DNA from: JAMIFN01 sp035906235
GTDB taxonomy: Bacteria > Pseudomonadota > Gammaproteobacteria > Burkholderiales > Burkholderiaceae_C
Reading direction: 5' to 3'
Assembly: GCA_035906235.1 (NCBI GenBank)
Contig: JAMIFN010000132.1
Location: forward strand, 3,862 to 67,861
Length of the DNA: 64,000 bases
The notes beneath the pieces are model-generated. The model saw only the letters and a program-made list of their open reading frames with translations. It had not been told where the DNA came from and ran no database searches. The position numbers and the translations under genes are program-made. This document shows positions 35,906 through 46,500 of this stretch, one piece after another; position 1 is the stretch's first letter, and every line of letters starts with the position of its first letter.

Positions 35906-37033
35906 ATGTCCGCCCCAGCCTCTATCGACAGCTCGACCACCAGTCCCACCGCTAACCCTGTCAGCAACCTGACGAGCCACCATGCCTTGCCGCCGGCTTT
36001 TGCACGCGGCTTGGGCTTGGGCAAAAACCTGTTTGTCATCGTTAGCGACGAAGCCCTGCTGGCGCAAGAGGCTGCTGATGCCCTACGCCAAGAGGCTAGA
36101 GCACGCGGCTTTAGCGAGCGCCTGTGGTTTACCGTCAGCGGTGCGCACTTTAAATGGGGCGAAGTGCTGGCCAGCACCCAAGCGCAAAGCCTGTTTGCCG
36201 ATAAGCAGATTTTGGAACTGCGCATCCCCAGCGGCAAACCCGGCAAAGACGGTGGCGAAGCCCTGCAAGCCTTGGCCGCCAGCTGTGCGAACGCACCCGA
36301 TGTGCTGCTGCTGATCACCCTGCCTAAGCTTGACCAGCAGGGCAAAAAAAGCGCCTGGTTTTTGGCGCTGCAAGGCGCTGGTGTGGTGCTGGATATTCCT
36401 GTTGTGGAACGCCGCCAACTGCCGGCGTGGATAGCCCAACGCCTAGCAGCGCAAGGGCAAAGCCCTATGCCGGGGCAGGAAGGCGAGCGCAGTCTGCAAT
36501 GGCTGGCTGATCGTTTAGAGGGCAATTTGCTGGCTGCGCACCAAGAAATCATGAAACTCGCCCTGCTCTACCCGCAAGAGGCTTTGGGTTTTGAGCAAAT
36601 CAGTGCCAGCGTCGCCAGCGTGGCGCGTTACGATGTTTTTAAACTCTCTGAGGCTGTGCTGGCTGGCCAGCTGCTGCGTACCCAGCGCATGTTGGCGGGG
36701 CTGCAGGCCGAAGGCGAGGCCGAGGTGCTGGTGCACTGGGCGCTGGCTGAAGATATTCGCGCCCTGCATCGGGTACGCCAGGCTTTGGATGCGGGGCAAC
36801 CCTTGCCTGCGGCGATGCAGGCGGCGCGGGTTTGGGGCGCTAAACAAAAGTTGATTGAGCGCTTGGCGCCCCGCCTGAGCCTGGCACAAAGCACGGCGCT
36901 GTTACACGCGGCGCAGCAGGTGGACGGCATCGTCAAAGGGCTGCCGCAAAAAGATTGGCCCAGCCAGGGCTGGGCCGCGTTAGAGCGCTTGGCCATGCAA
37001 CTGTGCACCGCTGCTGCGCCCAAGAGCGCTTGA
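35906..37033 (+). CDS. holA: DNA polymerase III delta subunit
   Basis: The 375-residue clamp-loader subunit opens the beta sliding clamp. It has the N-terminal AAA+-like fold ([27 protein letters not shown]), [21 protein letters not shown], and the C-terminal helical region ([22 protein letters not shown], then [13 protein letters not shown]). Start may be 35906 or 35897. The usual betaproteobacterial neighbours leuS and lptE are absent here. It is divergent from lepA, and its stop directly abuts that of the convergent glutathione S-transferase. Confidence 0.92.
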   Translation: MSAPASIDSSTTSPTANPVSNLTSHHALPPAFARGLGLGKNLFVIVSDEALLAQEAADALRQEARARGFSERLWFTVSGAHFKWGEVLASTQAQSLFADKQILELRIPSGKPGKDGGEALQALAASCANAPDVLLLITLPKLDQQGKKSAWFLALQGAGVVLDIPVVERRQLPAWIAQRLAAQGQSPMPGQEGERSLQWLADRLEGNLLAAHQEIMKLALLYPQEALGFEQISASVASVARYDVFKLSEAVLAGQLLRTQRMLAGLQAEGEAEVLVHWALAEDIRALHRVRQALDAGQPLPAAMQAARVWGAKQKLIERLAPRLSLAQSTALLHAAQQVDGIVKGLPQKDWPSQGWAALERLAMQLCTAAAPKSA

Positions 37034-37639
37034 TTACATCAGGCCTTCGGCCTTGAGCGTAGCCTGCACCGCAGGGCGGGCGGCAATGCGAGCGCGCCAG
37101 GCATTGAGGTTTTTCAAGGCTGCGGTGTCCATGCTCATCATGCCCGCCCAACCCGTGATGACGAAGGCGTAAATATCATCCACGCCGTAGTTATTACCCG
37201 TGAGGTATTCGTGCTTGGCCAAAATCGTGTCGAGGTATTGCATCCGCCCCAGCACGCGTTGTTTAAAACCTTCTTTCACCTCAGCTGGCAGCGCTGGGTT
37301 CCACAATGGCGAAAAGCCTTTGTGCAGCTCGGTGGCGATGATGTTGAGCATTTCTTGCTGCTGGTAACGCGCCATGCTGCCTGCCATGCTGATGAGGTTT
37401 TTGCCTGGCGCTTGGTCGGCAATGTATTGCACCAAAACGGCGCATTCGCTCAAAGTATGGCCATCGTCCAGCACCATAAAAGGCACATAGCCTAGGGGGT
37501 TGATTTGGCGGTAATCGCTGCCATCAGCCAGGGTGTGGGTTTTCAAATTAACGGCGATGGCTTCGTAGGGCAAACCCGTCTCGGCCAGGGCAATGTGCGG
37601 GGCTAGAGAACAAGCGCCGGGTGAGTAATACAGTTTCAT
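37034..37639 (-). CDS. Glutathione S-transferase, beta-class-like
   Basis: The 201-residue protein begins MKLYYSPGACSLAPHIAL, with the beta-class cysteine at position 10 and the thioredoxin-fold core (INPLGYVPFMVLDDG, LSECAVLVQYIAD). The helical C-terminal domain follows (residues 85-201). It conjugates or deglutathionylates small molecules; the substrate is not known. It shares no spacer with holA. Confidence 0.93.
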   Translation of the reverse strand: MKLYYSPGACSLAPHIALAETGLPYEAIAVNLKTHTLADGSDYRQINPLGYVPFMVLDDGHTLSECAVLVQYIADQAPGKNLISMAGSMARYQQQEMLNIIATELHKGFSPLWNPALPAEVKEGFKQRVLGRMQYLDTILAKHEYLTGNNYGVDDIYAFVITGWAGMMSMDTAALKNLNAWRARIAARPAVQATLKAEGLM

Positions 37640-37656
37640 ACACTTCCTTTACGCAG

Positions 37657-37680
37657 AAAAAAAAGGCCGCAAACGCGGCC
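37657..37680 (-). terminator. Rho-independent terminator for ssb
   Basis: On the - strand, GGCCGC and GCGGCC (37665-37680) pair across a four-base loop and are followed by eight Ts. It lies just after the ssb stop and before the GST start. Confidence 0.88.
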
Positions 37681-37686
37681 TAGGGT

Positions 37687-38211
37687 TTAAAACGGGATGT
37701 CGTCGTCCATATCGTCAAATCCGCCCGCAGCGGGCGCTGCGCCTTGCCCGCCGTAGTTGTTGCCAGCGGGTGCCGCTGGTGGCGTGGGCGCTGTTGCAGG
37801 GCGGGGCGCTGCTGGGCGTTGTTGATAAGCACCACCGCCGCCACCGCCTTGATAGCCGCCGCCTTCGCCGCCTTCGCGGTTGCCGCCTAGCAGGGTTAAA
37901 TCGGTGGCAATGATGTCCACGGTATTGCGTTCTACGCCTTGGTTATCGGTGTATTTGCCGTATTTCAAACGGCCCTCCACATAAATGGCGCGGCCTTTTT
38001 TCACATAGTCGCGCGCCACTTCGGCCAGGCGTTCGTAAAAGGTGATGCGGTGCCATTGCGTGTCTTCCACCATTTCGCCGGTGTTGCGGTCTTTGCGGCG
38101 GGTGGTGGTGGCCAGTGACACATTGGCTACGGGCTGGCCCGATGGCAGGTGGCGTACTTCGGCATCGCGCCCGCAGTTGCCGATGAGGATGACTTTATTG
38201 ACTGAGGCCAT
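37687..38211 (-). CDS. ssb: Single-stranded DNA-binding protein
   Basis: The 174-residue protein has an OB fold (MASVNKVILIGNCGRDAEVR, WHRITFYERLAEVARDYVKKG), a Gly/Gln/Pro-rich flexible linker and the acidic protein-interaction tip DDMDDDIPF. It protects single strands during replication and recruits repair enzymes. It is divergent from the cobalamin adenosyltransferase gene. Confidence 0.97.
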   Translation of the reverse strand: MASVNKVILIGNCGRDAEVRHLPSGQPVANVSLATTTRRKDRNTGEMVEDTQWHRITFYERLAEVARDYVKKGRAIYVEGRLKYGKYTDNQGVERNTVDIIATDLTLLGGNREGGEGGGYQGGGGGGAYQQRPAAPRPATAPTPPAAPAGNNYGGQGAAPAAGGFDDMDDDIPF

Positions 38212-38355
38212 GGATGCGTATCCTAGTAGGGGTCGTGGTGTAGAAAAATCAGTGAAAGGCAGGACACAGTATGCGGCAGCTCAAAATACGCACGCAGCAT
38301 GGCTGTGGCTCGCCATCATAGCGCAGGCCAGAGGCTTTCCGTTCGCTATGTATTT

Positions 38356-38388
38356 AATAGCTGCTCAGGCAGGTTTTACGGCCTTAAA
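38356..38388 (+). repeat. Dispersed repeat, copy 12 of 19
   Basis: AATAGCTGCTCAGGCAGG is followed by TTTTACGGCCTTAAA and the outer flank CAAAAACATCCTGAAAA. It lies in the divergent 259-bp ssb/adenosyltransferase promoter region. Confidence 0.9.
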
Positions 38389-38470
38389 TGCCAAAAACAT
38401 CCTGAAAATATAAGCACAACTTGGCCTACAATGCCCAGACATCTATAGACCAATACGGGAGACAAATGCT

Positions 38471-39040
38471 ATGGGAAATCGATTGAGCGCCATTGCCACG
38501 CGCACCGGCGATGCTGGCAGCACGGGGTTGGGCAATAACACGCGCGTTGCCAAAAGCCATGTGCGCATTCACAGCTTGGGCGAGGTCGATGAGCTCAACT
38601 CCCACATCGGCCTGCTACTGTGCGAAGCGCTGCCCGCCGATGTGCGCACCCTATTGGTGCAAATTCAGCACGATTTATTCGATTTGGGCGGCGAGCTGTG
38701 TATGCCCGGCTACAGCTTGCTCAAAGAGGCCGCTTTGCTCGAACTCGATGCTGCGCTGGAAACCTATAACGCGCAGCTGCCGCCCTTGAAAGAGTTCATT
38801 TTGCCCGCAGGCCAGCGCGCCGCTGCCCAAGCCCATGTCTGCCGCACCGTGGCGCGCCGTGCCGAGCGCCAAGTGGTGGCCTTGGGCGAGACTGAAGGCG
38901 AGGCCGTGAATGCCGCGCCGCGCCAATACCTCAACCGCCTGTCTGACTTGCTGTTTGTGCTGGCGCGCGTGCTCAACCGCCAAAACGGCGGCGACGATGT
39001 GTACTGGCGCAGCCAGCGCCTGGCGCAACAAGAAGAGTGA
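38471..39040 (+). CDS. PduO-type cob(I)alamin adenosyltransferase
   Basis: The 189-residue enzyme makes adenosylcobalamin from ATP and cob(I)alamin. It has the ATP-binding N-terminus TRTGDAGSTGLGNNTRVAKSH, GEVDELNSHIGLLL and the C-terminal YLNRLSDLLFVLARVLNRQ. The start follows GGGAGA. A TACAAT hexamer at 38427-38432 may be its -10 box. No other cobalamin gene is near. It ends 8 bp before the HPr start. Confidence 0.94.
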   Translation: MGNRLSAIATRTGDAGSTGLGNNTRVAKSHVRIHSLGEVDELNSHIGLLLCEALPADVRTLLVQIQHDLFDLGGELCMPGYSLLKEAALLELDAALETYNAQLPPLKEFILPAGQRAAAQAHVCRTVARRAERQVVALGETEGEAVNAAPRQYLNRLSDLLFVLARVLNRQNGGDDVYWRSQRLAQQEE

Positions 39041-39048
39041 GCGCTGCC

Positions 39049-39318
39049 ATGCTAAAAACCACCATCACCATCCAAAACAAATTGGGTCTGCACGCCCGCG
39101 CTTCGGCCAAGCTGTGCAAGCTGGCAGCCACCTTTCCTTGCGAAGTGTTTATGAGCTATAAAGACCGCCGCGTCAACGCTAAATCCATCATGGGCGTGAT
39201 GCTGCTGGCCGCAGGTATAGGTAAAGAGGTGGAGCTGGAAACCGATGGCGCGCAAGAGGCTGAGGCCATGGCCGCCATCCGCGCCCTGATTGACGACAAA
39301 TTTGGCGAGGGCGAATAA
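39049..39318 (+). CDS. ptsH: Phosphocarrier protein HPr
   Basis: The 89-residue protein carries the phosphorelay His15 in NKLGLHARAS and a serine at position 46 in NAKSIMGV. It takes phosphate from enzyme I. A single enzyme I gene lies at 55634 in this window, but no EIIA gene is seen, so this may be the regulatory (nitrogen-type or EIIA-Man) PTS common in betaproteobacteria. Start is ATG 39049, 8 bp after the adenosyltransferase gene. Confidence 0.95.
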   Translation: MLKTTITIQNKLGLHARASAKLCKLAATFPCEVFMSYKDRRVNAKSIMGVMLLAAGIGKEVELETDGAQEAEAMAAIRALIDDKFGEGE

Positions 39319-39404
39319 GCACATCCCTGCGCGATCTTGCCGCGATTGCATTTTTTCGCTCTGCCGTTTTTCCGCCGCTGACCTCCTATTCGTCCACCTT
39401 CCGC

Positions 39405-40382
39405 GTGAAACACTCTGACCACAGTCGCGATTTATTCGACACCCCAGAACTGGGCAGCCAGGCTCTGCGTGCCCGCGCCGCCGCGCGCAGCACCTGGGTC
39501 AGTGTGGTGGTCAATATCGGTTTGGCTTCTGCTCAGGTGTTGGTTGGCGTATCCGCCCGTTCTCACGCATTGGTCGCAGACGGCCTGCATTCGCTCTCGG
39601 ATTTGCTATCAGACTTTGTGGTATTGATCGCCAATCGCTTCAGCGCCGAAAACTCCGACAGCAACCACCACTACGGTCACTATCGCTATGAAAATGCCGC
39701 TTCCCTCATCATCGGCCTCATTTTATTAGCCATAGCTGTCGGGATGCTGTACCAGGGAGTTTTGGTCGTCCTACACCCAGAAAACATTGCCGCGCCACAA
39801 CGCATCAGCTTGTGGATAGCTGGGCTGGCACTCATCACAAAAGAGCTGCTGTTTCGTTACATGCTGGCGGTGGCACATCGGGTGCGCTCGTCCATGCTGA
39901 TGGCCAATGCCTGGCATGCGCGTTCGGACGCGGCTTCATCTTTAGTGGCGCTGGCTGGCATCAGTGGCAGCCTATTGGGCTGGCACATTTTGGATCCCAT
40001 TGCCGCCATCGTTGTGGGGCTTTTTGTGCTGCGCATGGGTTTCAAGTTCACCTGGGAGGCGCTAGACGATTTGATGGACCGCGCGGCCACCGAAGAAGAA
40101 AACGCCCAAATCGCGCAATTGATTCGCGGCACGCCACAGGTTCAGGGGCTGCACGATATGCGCACACGGCGCGTGGGCGATTTGATTTTGGTCGATGCCC
40201 ATATCGAAGTGGATGGCGATTTACGGGTACAAGAAGGGCACGACATTGCCTTGGCCGCACGCGAGCGCGTATTGCAGGCCATGCCCCAGGTGCTCAATGT
40301 CATGACCCACATCGACGCGGTACAAGCCTTTGCCAATAGCGACAGCCCCAGCCGCATCCCGCCCCTAAACCCAAAACCCTAG
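39405..40382 (+). CDS. Cation diffusion facilitator family metal transporter
   Basis: The 325-residue protein has about six membrane helices (residues 30-215) with the metal-site motifs DGLHSLSDLLSD and HARSDAASS, then a cytoplasmic ferredoxin-like C-domain (LHDMRTRRVGDLILVDAHIEVD). CDF proteins export Zn, Co, Fe or Mn by proton antiport; the specificity cannot be told here. It starts with GTG at 39405, 86 bp after HPr. Confidence 0.93.
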   Translation: MKHSDHSRDLFDTPELGSQALRARAAARSTWVSVVVNIGLASAQVLVGVSARSHALVADGLHSLSDLLSDFVVLIANRFSAENSDSNHHYGHYRYENAASLIIGLILLAIAVGMLYQGVLVVLHPENIAAPQRISLWIAGLALITKELLFRYMLAVAHRVRSSMLMANAWHARSDAASSLVALAGISGSLLGWHILDPIAAIVVGLFVLRMGFKFTWEALDDLMDRAATEEENAQIAQLIRGTPQVQGLHDMRTRRVGDLILVDAHIEVDGDLRVQEGHDIALAARERVLQAMPQVLNVMTHIDAVQAFANSDSPSRIPPLNPKP

Positions 40383-40404
40383 GCGACCCTTTTCAGGTAT
40401 AAAA

Positions 40405-40426
40405 AAACCGCCGGACGCGGCGGTTT
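40405..40426 (-). terminator. Rho-independent terminator between convergent genes
   Basis: CCGCCG (40408-40413) pairs with CGGCGG (40418-40423), flanked by AAA/TTT. The T-rich side is strongest for the leftward gene (seven Ts on the - strand), but it can serve both converging transcripts. Confidence 0.85.
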
Positions 40427-40455
40427 CCTGCTGGGGCATGCAAGCATCCCCACCC

Positions 40456-41415
40456 TTAAGGCGCACCCCAACGGTTCTTGATTTCGGAGACAGAACCTGT
40501 GGCCAGCAAGCTCAACACTCCAGGAACTGGATGGCGGTTGTCGGCAAACAGGTATTTGCTCACCTGATCAGGGTCGCTCGTAACCAAGGTGGCATCGGTA
40601 CAGACACTGGCATTCGTACTGCCAGCACCAGCGCAGATAGCCGCATTGCTGATGCTGGTGCCCGCACTGTTTTCCGAATTACTGGGATCGGTGTAATAAC
40701 CCATGCGTGTGCGGAAACCCGGAGACAACAGCAAACTCTGCGTTCGTCCATTGACGCTTTCAGCCTCGGCAGCCAAGGTGCTGACAAAAGTCCGGTATAA
40801 ATCCAAATACACCTCTGGCGCATTGCTGTAGGTCACGGTCAGCGTTGCCATCCACGGCGTTTGGCTCAAGTCATAGGGCGGCAGGATATAGATATAACGC
40901 GCGCCCTTAGCATGCAATTGCAACATGGCCTGGCCGTAGTTGTGAATCTGGGTTTGGATGTTCGCGCGTGCTGTGCCCGCATCGATGGTGCCAGCCAACA
41001 CATTTTGCGTTTGCAACATCAAATCTTCCATACCCGCAGACAGCATCACCAAGTCTTGCCCGCCATAGCCAGCAAAACCCGGCGCCGTGGCTTGGGCTTG
41101 AACCTGGGTTTGCAAATCGGCAATGCTGCTACCGCCTTGCCCCCAAGCTGTGCCGCCAGCAGCCTGCGCCTTGAGCGTGAGGCCATAACTGCTGGCCACC
41201 CAGTAGGGCAAGGAGTACACGGGCTTGGTCACTGGGTCGGTGGTGTTGACGGTATAGAGCTTGCCCCCCGTCTGCCCATCATCCACGATGCCGTCACCAA
41301 AGGTATAAAGCGCCGTTGGACGCAATGGTTGGTATACCTTACCACTGCCACCGCAGCCCCATAGCAAGGTCGCACTGGCGAGGCCGATAAGGGCAAAACG
41401 AAGGATGCGTTGCAT
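40456..41415 (-). CDS. SGNH/GDSL-like lipoprotein lacking the usual catalytic residues
   Basis: The 319-residue protein has a lipoprotein signal (LASATLLWGCGG, lipobox cysteine at 21) and the layout of SGNH/GDSL esterases: block I at ALYTFGDGIVDDG, a block II-like GGTAWGQGGSSIADL, block III at LVMLSAGMEDLML and block V at ADNRHPVPG. The nucleophile Ser of GDS is Gly (FGDG), and the block III Asn of GxND is Glu (GMED). The His remains. It may be a non-catalytic surface or periplasmic lipoprotein, or use another nucleophile. It is convergent with the CDF gene. Confidence 0.78.
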   Translation of the reverse strand: MQRILRFALIGLASATLLWGCGGSGKVYQPLRPTALYTFGDGIVDDGQTGGKLYTVNTTDPVTKPVYSLPYWVASSYGLTLKAQAAGGTAWGQGGSSIADLQTQVQAQATAPGFAGYGGQDLVMLSAGMEDLMLQTQNVLAGTIDAGTARANIQTQIHNYGQAMLQLHAKGARYIYILPPYDLSQTPWMATLTVTYSNAPEVYLDLYRTFVSTLAAEAESVNGRTQSLLLSPGFRTRMGYYTDPSNSENSAGTSISNAAICAGAGSTNASVCTDATLVTSDPDQVSKYLFADNRHPVPGVLSLLATGSVSEIKNRWGAP

Positions 41416-41614
41416 AAAAAACTTTAGAGGACATGAGCCTAAAACGAAGCGCTGCAGTATAGCAAAGCCGTTCCTGGCCGGCCGGAAGGGGATTTGTGGA
41501 ACACATGCGGACGCAAAAACTCACCCATGCTTTTCCTCGCCTGCCCGTCTCGACGCTTAACCGGGGATCTGGCGCACATCAGCAGCACCACAGCGGGGGT
41601 AGCAAACACGCCAT

Positions 41615-42136
41615 TTAGTCGTCAAACGCGTCTGCGGCGTCTGGGTTGTCCGCCAAATACTGCGCCGCCAAATGGCTATTGACGACATTGGCCATCTCGA
41701 CCGCGACGCGCGCGGCATCCACCCCTTTTTCGACCTGGCGCGCCTGCGCTTGCGCGTCGTTTTCCACCGTCAAAATGGCATTCGCGATGGGGATGTTGAA
41801 ATCCAAGCCCACCCGCGTAATGGCCGCGCCCGATTCGTTGGCAACCAACTCAAAATGGTAGGTCTCGCCACGGATGATGCAGCCCAAGGCAATCAGCGCA
41901 TCAAACTCTTCGCTTTGCGCCAAGGTTTGCAGCAGCAGGGGCGCTTCTAGGGCTCCGGGCACGGTGCTGTGAAAAATGTCCTCGGCCGATACGCCCAAGC
42001 GCAGCAATTCCGCCTGGCAGCTGTGCCACAGGGTGTTGGTGACATCGGCATTAAAACGCGCTTGCACCACGCCGATGCGCAGGCCCTCGCCGATAAGTAC
42101 TTCTTCGTTGGCTGCGCCTTGATTCGCGTTTTGCAT
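41615..42136 (-). CDS. ribH: 6,7-dimethyl-8-ribityllumazine synthase
   Basis: The 173-residue enzyme makes the riboflavin precursor from 5-amino-6-ribitylaminouracil and dihydroxybutanone phosphate. It shows [46 protein letters not shown] (with the catalytic His) and [18 protein letters not shown]. It has acidic, Asp-rich ends ([10 protein letters not shown]). It lies 105 bp downstream of ribB on the same strand with a dispersed repeat between. The 199 bp on its other side hold nothing recognisable. Confidence 0.96.
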   Translation of the reverse strand: MQNANQGAANEEVLIGEGLRIGVVQARFNADVTNTLWHSCQAELLRLGVSAEDIFHSTVPGALEAPLLLQTLAQSEEFDALIALGCIIRGETYHFELVANESGAAITRVGLDFNIPIANAILTVENDAQAQARQVEKGVDAARVAVEMANVVNSHLAAQYLADNPDAADAFDD

Positions 42137-42169
42137 AGCTTTTTCCTCTATTTGATTAATATGATTTTG

Positions 42170-42201
42170 ATAGCTGCTCAGGCAGGTTTTACGGCCTAAA
42201 A
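42170..42201 (+). repeat. Dispersed repeat, copy 13 of 19
   Basis: ATAGCTGCTCAGGCAGG is followed by TTTTACGGCCTAAAA, the form closest to the consensus, between ribB and ribH. Confidence 0.9.
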
Positions 42202-42241
42202 ACCCAAAACCATGCCAAGAAACATACCTAAAAACAGGACT

Positions 42242-43351
42242 TTAAGCGGCACTGTCTAAATAGCCCACCACTTCAAGGCCGTAGCCCGTCATGCTGGGCA
42301 GGCGCAAGGCTTTGCTGAGCAACTGCATATGCGTCACGCCCAAATCACGCAGGATTTGCGCGCCTATGCCGTAGGTGCGGATATCGGGTTTGCTGCGCGC
42401 TGTGGGTTTGATCGGCGCGTTAGCTGGGGCGAAGCTGGCCTCTAAAGCCGCCAAGCCTGCTTCGCTATTGAGCAAAATGGCCACGCCTTTGCCCTGAGCC
42501 TGCAAATGGCGCAAGGCTGCGTCTAGCGACCAGGAATGCCCAGCCGCCCCCACTTCCAGCGCGCTTTGCAGGGTGAAGGGCCCATGTACGCGCACAGGCA
42601 CGGTTTCGCCCGCTTGCCAAGAGCCTAGGCTCAGGGCGATATGCACTTGGCCGCTGGGCTTGTCGCGGTAGAGCGTGGCGGTGAATTCGCCCTGGGCTGT
42701 GCGCATGGGGCGACAGCCGATTTTTTCGATGAGCTTTTCGGTGCGGCTGCGGTGCTCGATCAAATCGGCAATGGTGCCGATTTTTAGGCCGTGTTTTTCC
42801 GCAAAAATCTGCAGATCAGGCAGGCGCGCCATGCTGCCGTCTTCTTTTAGCACCTCGCAAATCACGGCAGCCGGGCTGCAACCCGCCATGGCAGCCAAAT
42901 CGCAACCAGCCTCGGTATGGCCAGCGCGCATCAACACGCCGCCTTCTTTGGCTTGCAGGGGGAAGATATGGCCGGGCTGCACCAAATCGCTGGCCTGGCT
43001 GTTTTTGCCTACGGCCACGGCTACGGTATGGGCGCGGTCAGCCGCAGAAATGCCCGTGGTGACACCTTCAGCCGCTTCCACCGAAACCGTAAAGGCGGTG
43101 CTATAAACCGCGCCATTATTGGCCGTCATGGGGGGCAAATTCAGGTGCTCGCAACGCTCTTTGGTCAAGGTTAAACAGACCAGACCACGCGCATGGGTGA
43201 CCATGAAGTTCATGGCCTCAGTCGTGATGTGATCGGCGGCGATGATCAAATCGCCTTCGTTTTCGCGATCTTCTTCATCAACCAAAATCACCATACGGCC
43301 AGCGGCAAGCTCGGCAACGATGTCTTCAACAGGGGAAATAGGGCTAGGCAT
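42242..43351 (-). CDS. ribB: 3,4-dihydroxy-2-butanone-4-phosphate synthase with degenerate GTP cyclohydrolase II domain (RibBX-type)
   Basis: The 369-residue protein has a complete DHBP synthase domain (residues 1-205): [51 protein letters not shown] and [16 protein letters not shown]. The C-terminal half (210-369) aligns in position with GTP cyclohydrolase II but has no Cys-x10-Cys-x-Cys zinc site; that region reads [20 protein letters not shown]. It still ends like RibA ([21 protein letters not shown]). A separate active RibA is expected elsewhere. ATG at 43351 follows GAGGAG. Confidence 0.93.
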   Translation of the reverse strand: MPSPISPVEDIVAELAAGRMVILVDEEDRENEGDLIIAADHITTEAMNFMVTHARGLVCLTLTKERCEHLNLPPMTANNGAVYSTAFTVSVEAAEGVTTGISAADRAHTVAVAVGKNSQASDLVQPGHIFPLQAKEGGVLMRAGHTEAGCDLAAMAGCSPAAVICEVLKEDGSMARLPDLQIFAEKHGLKIGTIADLIEHRSRTEKLIEKIGCRPMRTAQGEFTATLYRDKPSGQVHIALSLGSWQAGETVPVRVHGPFTLQSALEVGAAGHSWSLDAALRHLQAQGKGVAILLNSEAGLAALEASFAPANAPIKPTARSKPDIRTYGIGAQILRDLGVTHMQLLSKALRLPSMTGYGLEVVGYLDSAA

Positions 43352-43531
43352 GGCAAACAACTCCTCTTCAAACTATGCAGCGATTTTACTGGCCGGCGCA
43401 AAGCGGCTGCGGCCAGATGGCAAACGCAACTGGGGATTTAACTGCAGGCGTCATAGCAGGCGCCTTGCCGAGTTTTTCTCAACAAAGTAGGCCGGCGCTG
43501 CTGCTGGCGCGATGCCAGCGCCGAAAGACGC

Positions 43532-46500
43532 TTATGCAGAGCTTCCTTCATGCTGCCCCGTTGTGACAGCAGTAATACCAGCTTCCTTCGCGTGCTCTAG
43601 GGCGCGCTCTTGCTCGACCCCACTGATGGGGAAGAATTTGCGCACCAGCACATAGAAGGTGGGCACAAAAAAGACCGCCAAGATCGTTCCCACCAACATG
43701 CCCCAGAACACCCCCGTGCCAATGGCGCGCTGCGCCGCTGAGCTGGCACCCGAAGCGAAGTACAGGGGCACTACGCCTAACATAAAGGCGAAGCTGGTCA
43801 TCAAAATGGGCCTGAAGCGCATATGCGCAGCATGCGCCGCCGCTTGCAGCGCCGTCATGCCCGTGGCGTGCAGGTCTTTGGCGAACTCCACAATCAAAAT
43901 CGCATTTTTCGCCGACAAGCCAATGATCGTCACCAAGCCAATTTGGAAGTAGACATCGCTTTCCATGCCGCGCATCCACACCCCTGAGGCCACACCCAGC
44001 AGGCCTAGGGGTACGCTCAGCAATACAGCCAAGGGGATGGTCCAGCTTTCATACAAAGCCGCCAGCAACAAAAACACCGCCAGCACGGCAAACAAATACA
44101 CATAGATGGCGCTATTGCCCGCGAGTTTTTCCTCGCGCGATTGCCCCGACCACTCATAACCAAAACCTGGGGGCAATTGCGTCACCAAACGCTCCATTTC
44201 AGCCATGGCATCGCCTGAGCTGTGGCCAGGCGCAGCCGAGCCGGTAATGCGCATGGTGGGGTAGCCGTTGTAGCGCACCGTCATCATGGGGCCGCTGATC
44301 CAGTGCGCTGTCACCACGGTGCCCAGCAGCACGGTTTGCCCTTTTTTATTGAGCACGGGCAATTTCATAATGTCATCGACTTCCATACGCGCATGGTCAG
44401 CCGCTTGCACAATCACGCGTTGCAGACGACCCGCGTTCGGGAAATCGTTCACATAGGTAGAGCCTAAAGAGGTCGATAGCACGGTATTGATGGCGGCCAT
44501 GCTGACGCCTTGCGCAGCGGCCACATCGCGGTTGATGTCGAGCTGCAATTGCGGCGCGTCTTCAATGCCCTCAGCGCGCACACCCGCGAGCATGGGGCTT
44601 TTTTGCGCCAACGCCACCAATTGGTTACGCGCCGCTAGCAGCGCCTCTTGCCCTTGCGAGTTGCGGTCTTGCAAACGCAGGGCAAAGCCCGAAATACGCC
44701 CCAGGGCCGGAATGGCAGGGGGATTCATGGCCAAGAGGAAACCATCGGACAAGCTCATCAACTTGCCCGTGACACGCCCCGCCACGCTGCTGGCATCTTG
44801 CCCTGGGCCTTGGCGCTCGCTCCAGTCTTTCAGCGCAATAAAGCCGAAAGCGGTGTTTTGCCCTTGCCCCGAGAAGCTAAAGCCTTTGACCGTCACCACG
44901 CTCTCCACTTCGGGCTGCTCCATCAACACTTTCTCAGCCTGGGCCAAAGCATGTGCCGTGCGCTCCAGCGTAGCGCCGGGCGGCAGCTGCAAATTGATAA
45001 ACATGGAGCCCTGGTCTTCAGACGGGATAAAGCCCGATGGCAAACGCATCATGACAAACACGCCCACAGCCAATAGCGCGGCGTACACCACGGCCATGCG
45101 CATAGACGCGCCTAAGAAACGGCCTATGGCTCCGGTGTAGCGGTCGCGATTGCGATCAAAAATGCGGTTGAATGCACCGAAGAAACCCGTTTTTTTCTCA
45201 TGTTCACCTTGCGGCACGGGCTTGAGCAAAGTCGCGCACAAGGCGGGGGTCAAAATCAAAGCCATCAGGCCGGAGAAGGCAATCGACGAGGCCATCACCA
45301 CCGCGAACTGGCGGTAAATATTGCCCACCGCCCCCGAGAAGAAGGTGAGCGGCACGAACACCGAAATCAGCACCAAGGTCATCCCAATCACCGCGCCGCT
45401 GATTTGGTCCATGGCTTTGCGCGTGGCTGGCACGGGCCCCAAGCCCTCTTCGCGCATGACGCGCTCCACATTCTCGACCACCACAATGGCATCATCGACC
45501 ACGATACCAATCACCAGCACCATGCCAAACATGGTCAGCACATTGACCGAATAGCCCAGGGCCTGCAAGACCGAGAAAGTCCCCAGCAAGGCGATAGGCA
45601 CCACGATGGTAGGGATGATGGTGTAACGCCAGTTTTGCAAAAACAAGAACATCACCAAGAACACCAGCGCCATGGCTTCGAGCAAAGTCATGGCCACTTT
45701 TTTGATCGAGATGCTGACGAATTTATCGGTGGTGTAAGGCGCCTTCCAGCTCATGCCCTTGGGGAAGTATTTGGACATATCAGCCATGCGTGTGCGCACT
45801 TCATTGGCCACCGAAAGCGCATTGCCGTCGTTAGACAGCATCAGCCCCACCATGACGGCGGGCTTGCCATTCAAGCTCGCACCGTTGGCATAGCTTTGCG
45901 CGCCCAACTCGACCCGTGCCACATCGGCCAGGCGCACGGTGGCACCCTGGCCATCATCACGCAAGATGATGTGCTGGAACTCTTCCACCGTTTTAAGCTG
46001 CCCCGGGGCCACCACCGTGGCGCTGGTGGTTTGACCGCTAACAAAAGGCGTGTCGCCCAAGATGCCGGCTGAGATTTGCGCATTTTGTTCGCGTATGGCG
46101 GCATTCACTTCAGCCACTGAAAGGCCATAGGCCTGCAGTTTGGCTGGATCTATCCAGATGCGCATGGCGCGCTCGGCCGCATACATGGTGACTTGCCCCA
46201 TGCCCTTGATGCGCTGCAATTCCGGGATGACGGTGCGCGAGGCGTAATCCGCCACAGCCTCAAGGTCTTCTTCTTTTTCGCCGAGCATGGCCACAACCAT
46301 GAGCAAATTGGTACGCGCCTGATCAACCCGCACGCCGTTTTGCGACACGATGGCTGGTAGGCGCGGCTGCACCCGCGCAATGCGGTTTTGCACTTCGATT
46401 TGCGCTGCATCGGCATCGGTGCCAGGCTCAAAACTCAGGGCGATGCTGCCAGTGCCGTTAGACAGCGAAGAGGACTCCATATAAATCAGATTGGGCGTAC

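Noticed and set aside
35788..36552. Upstream extension of lepA by about 255 codons
   Set aside because: It lies antisense to holA. The ATG at 35787 gives the usual LepA length and N-terminal GTPase start.
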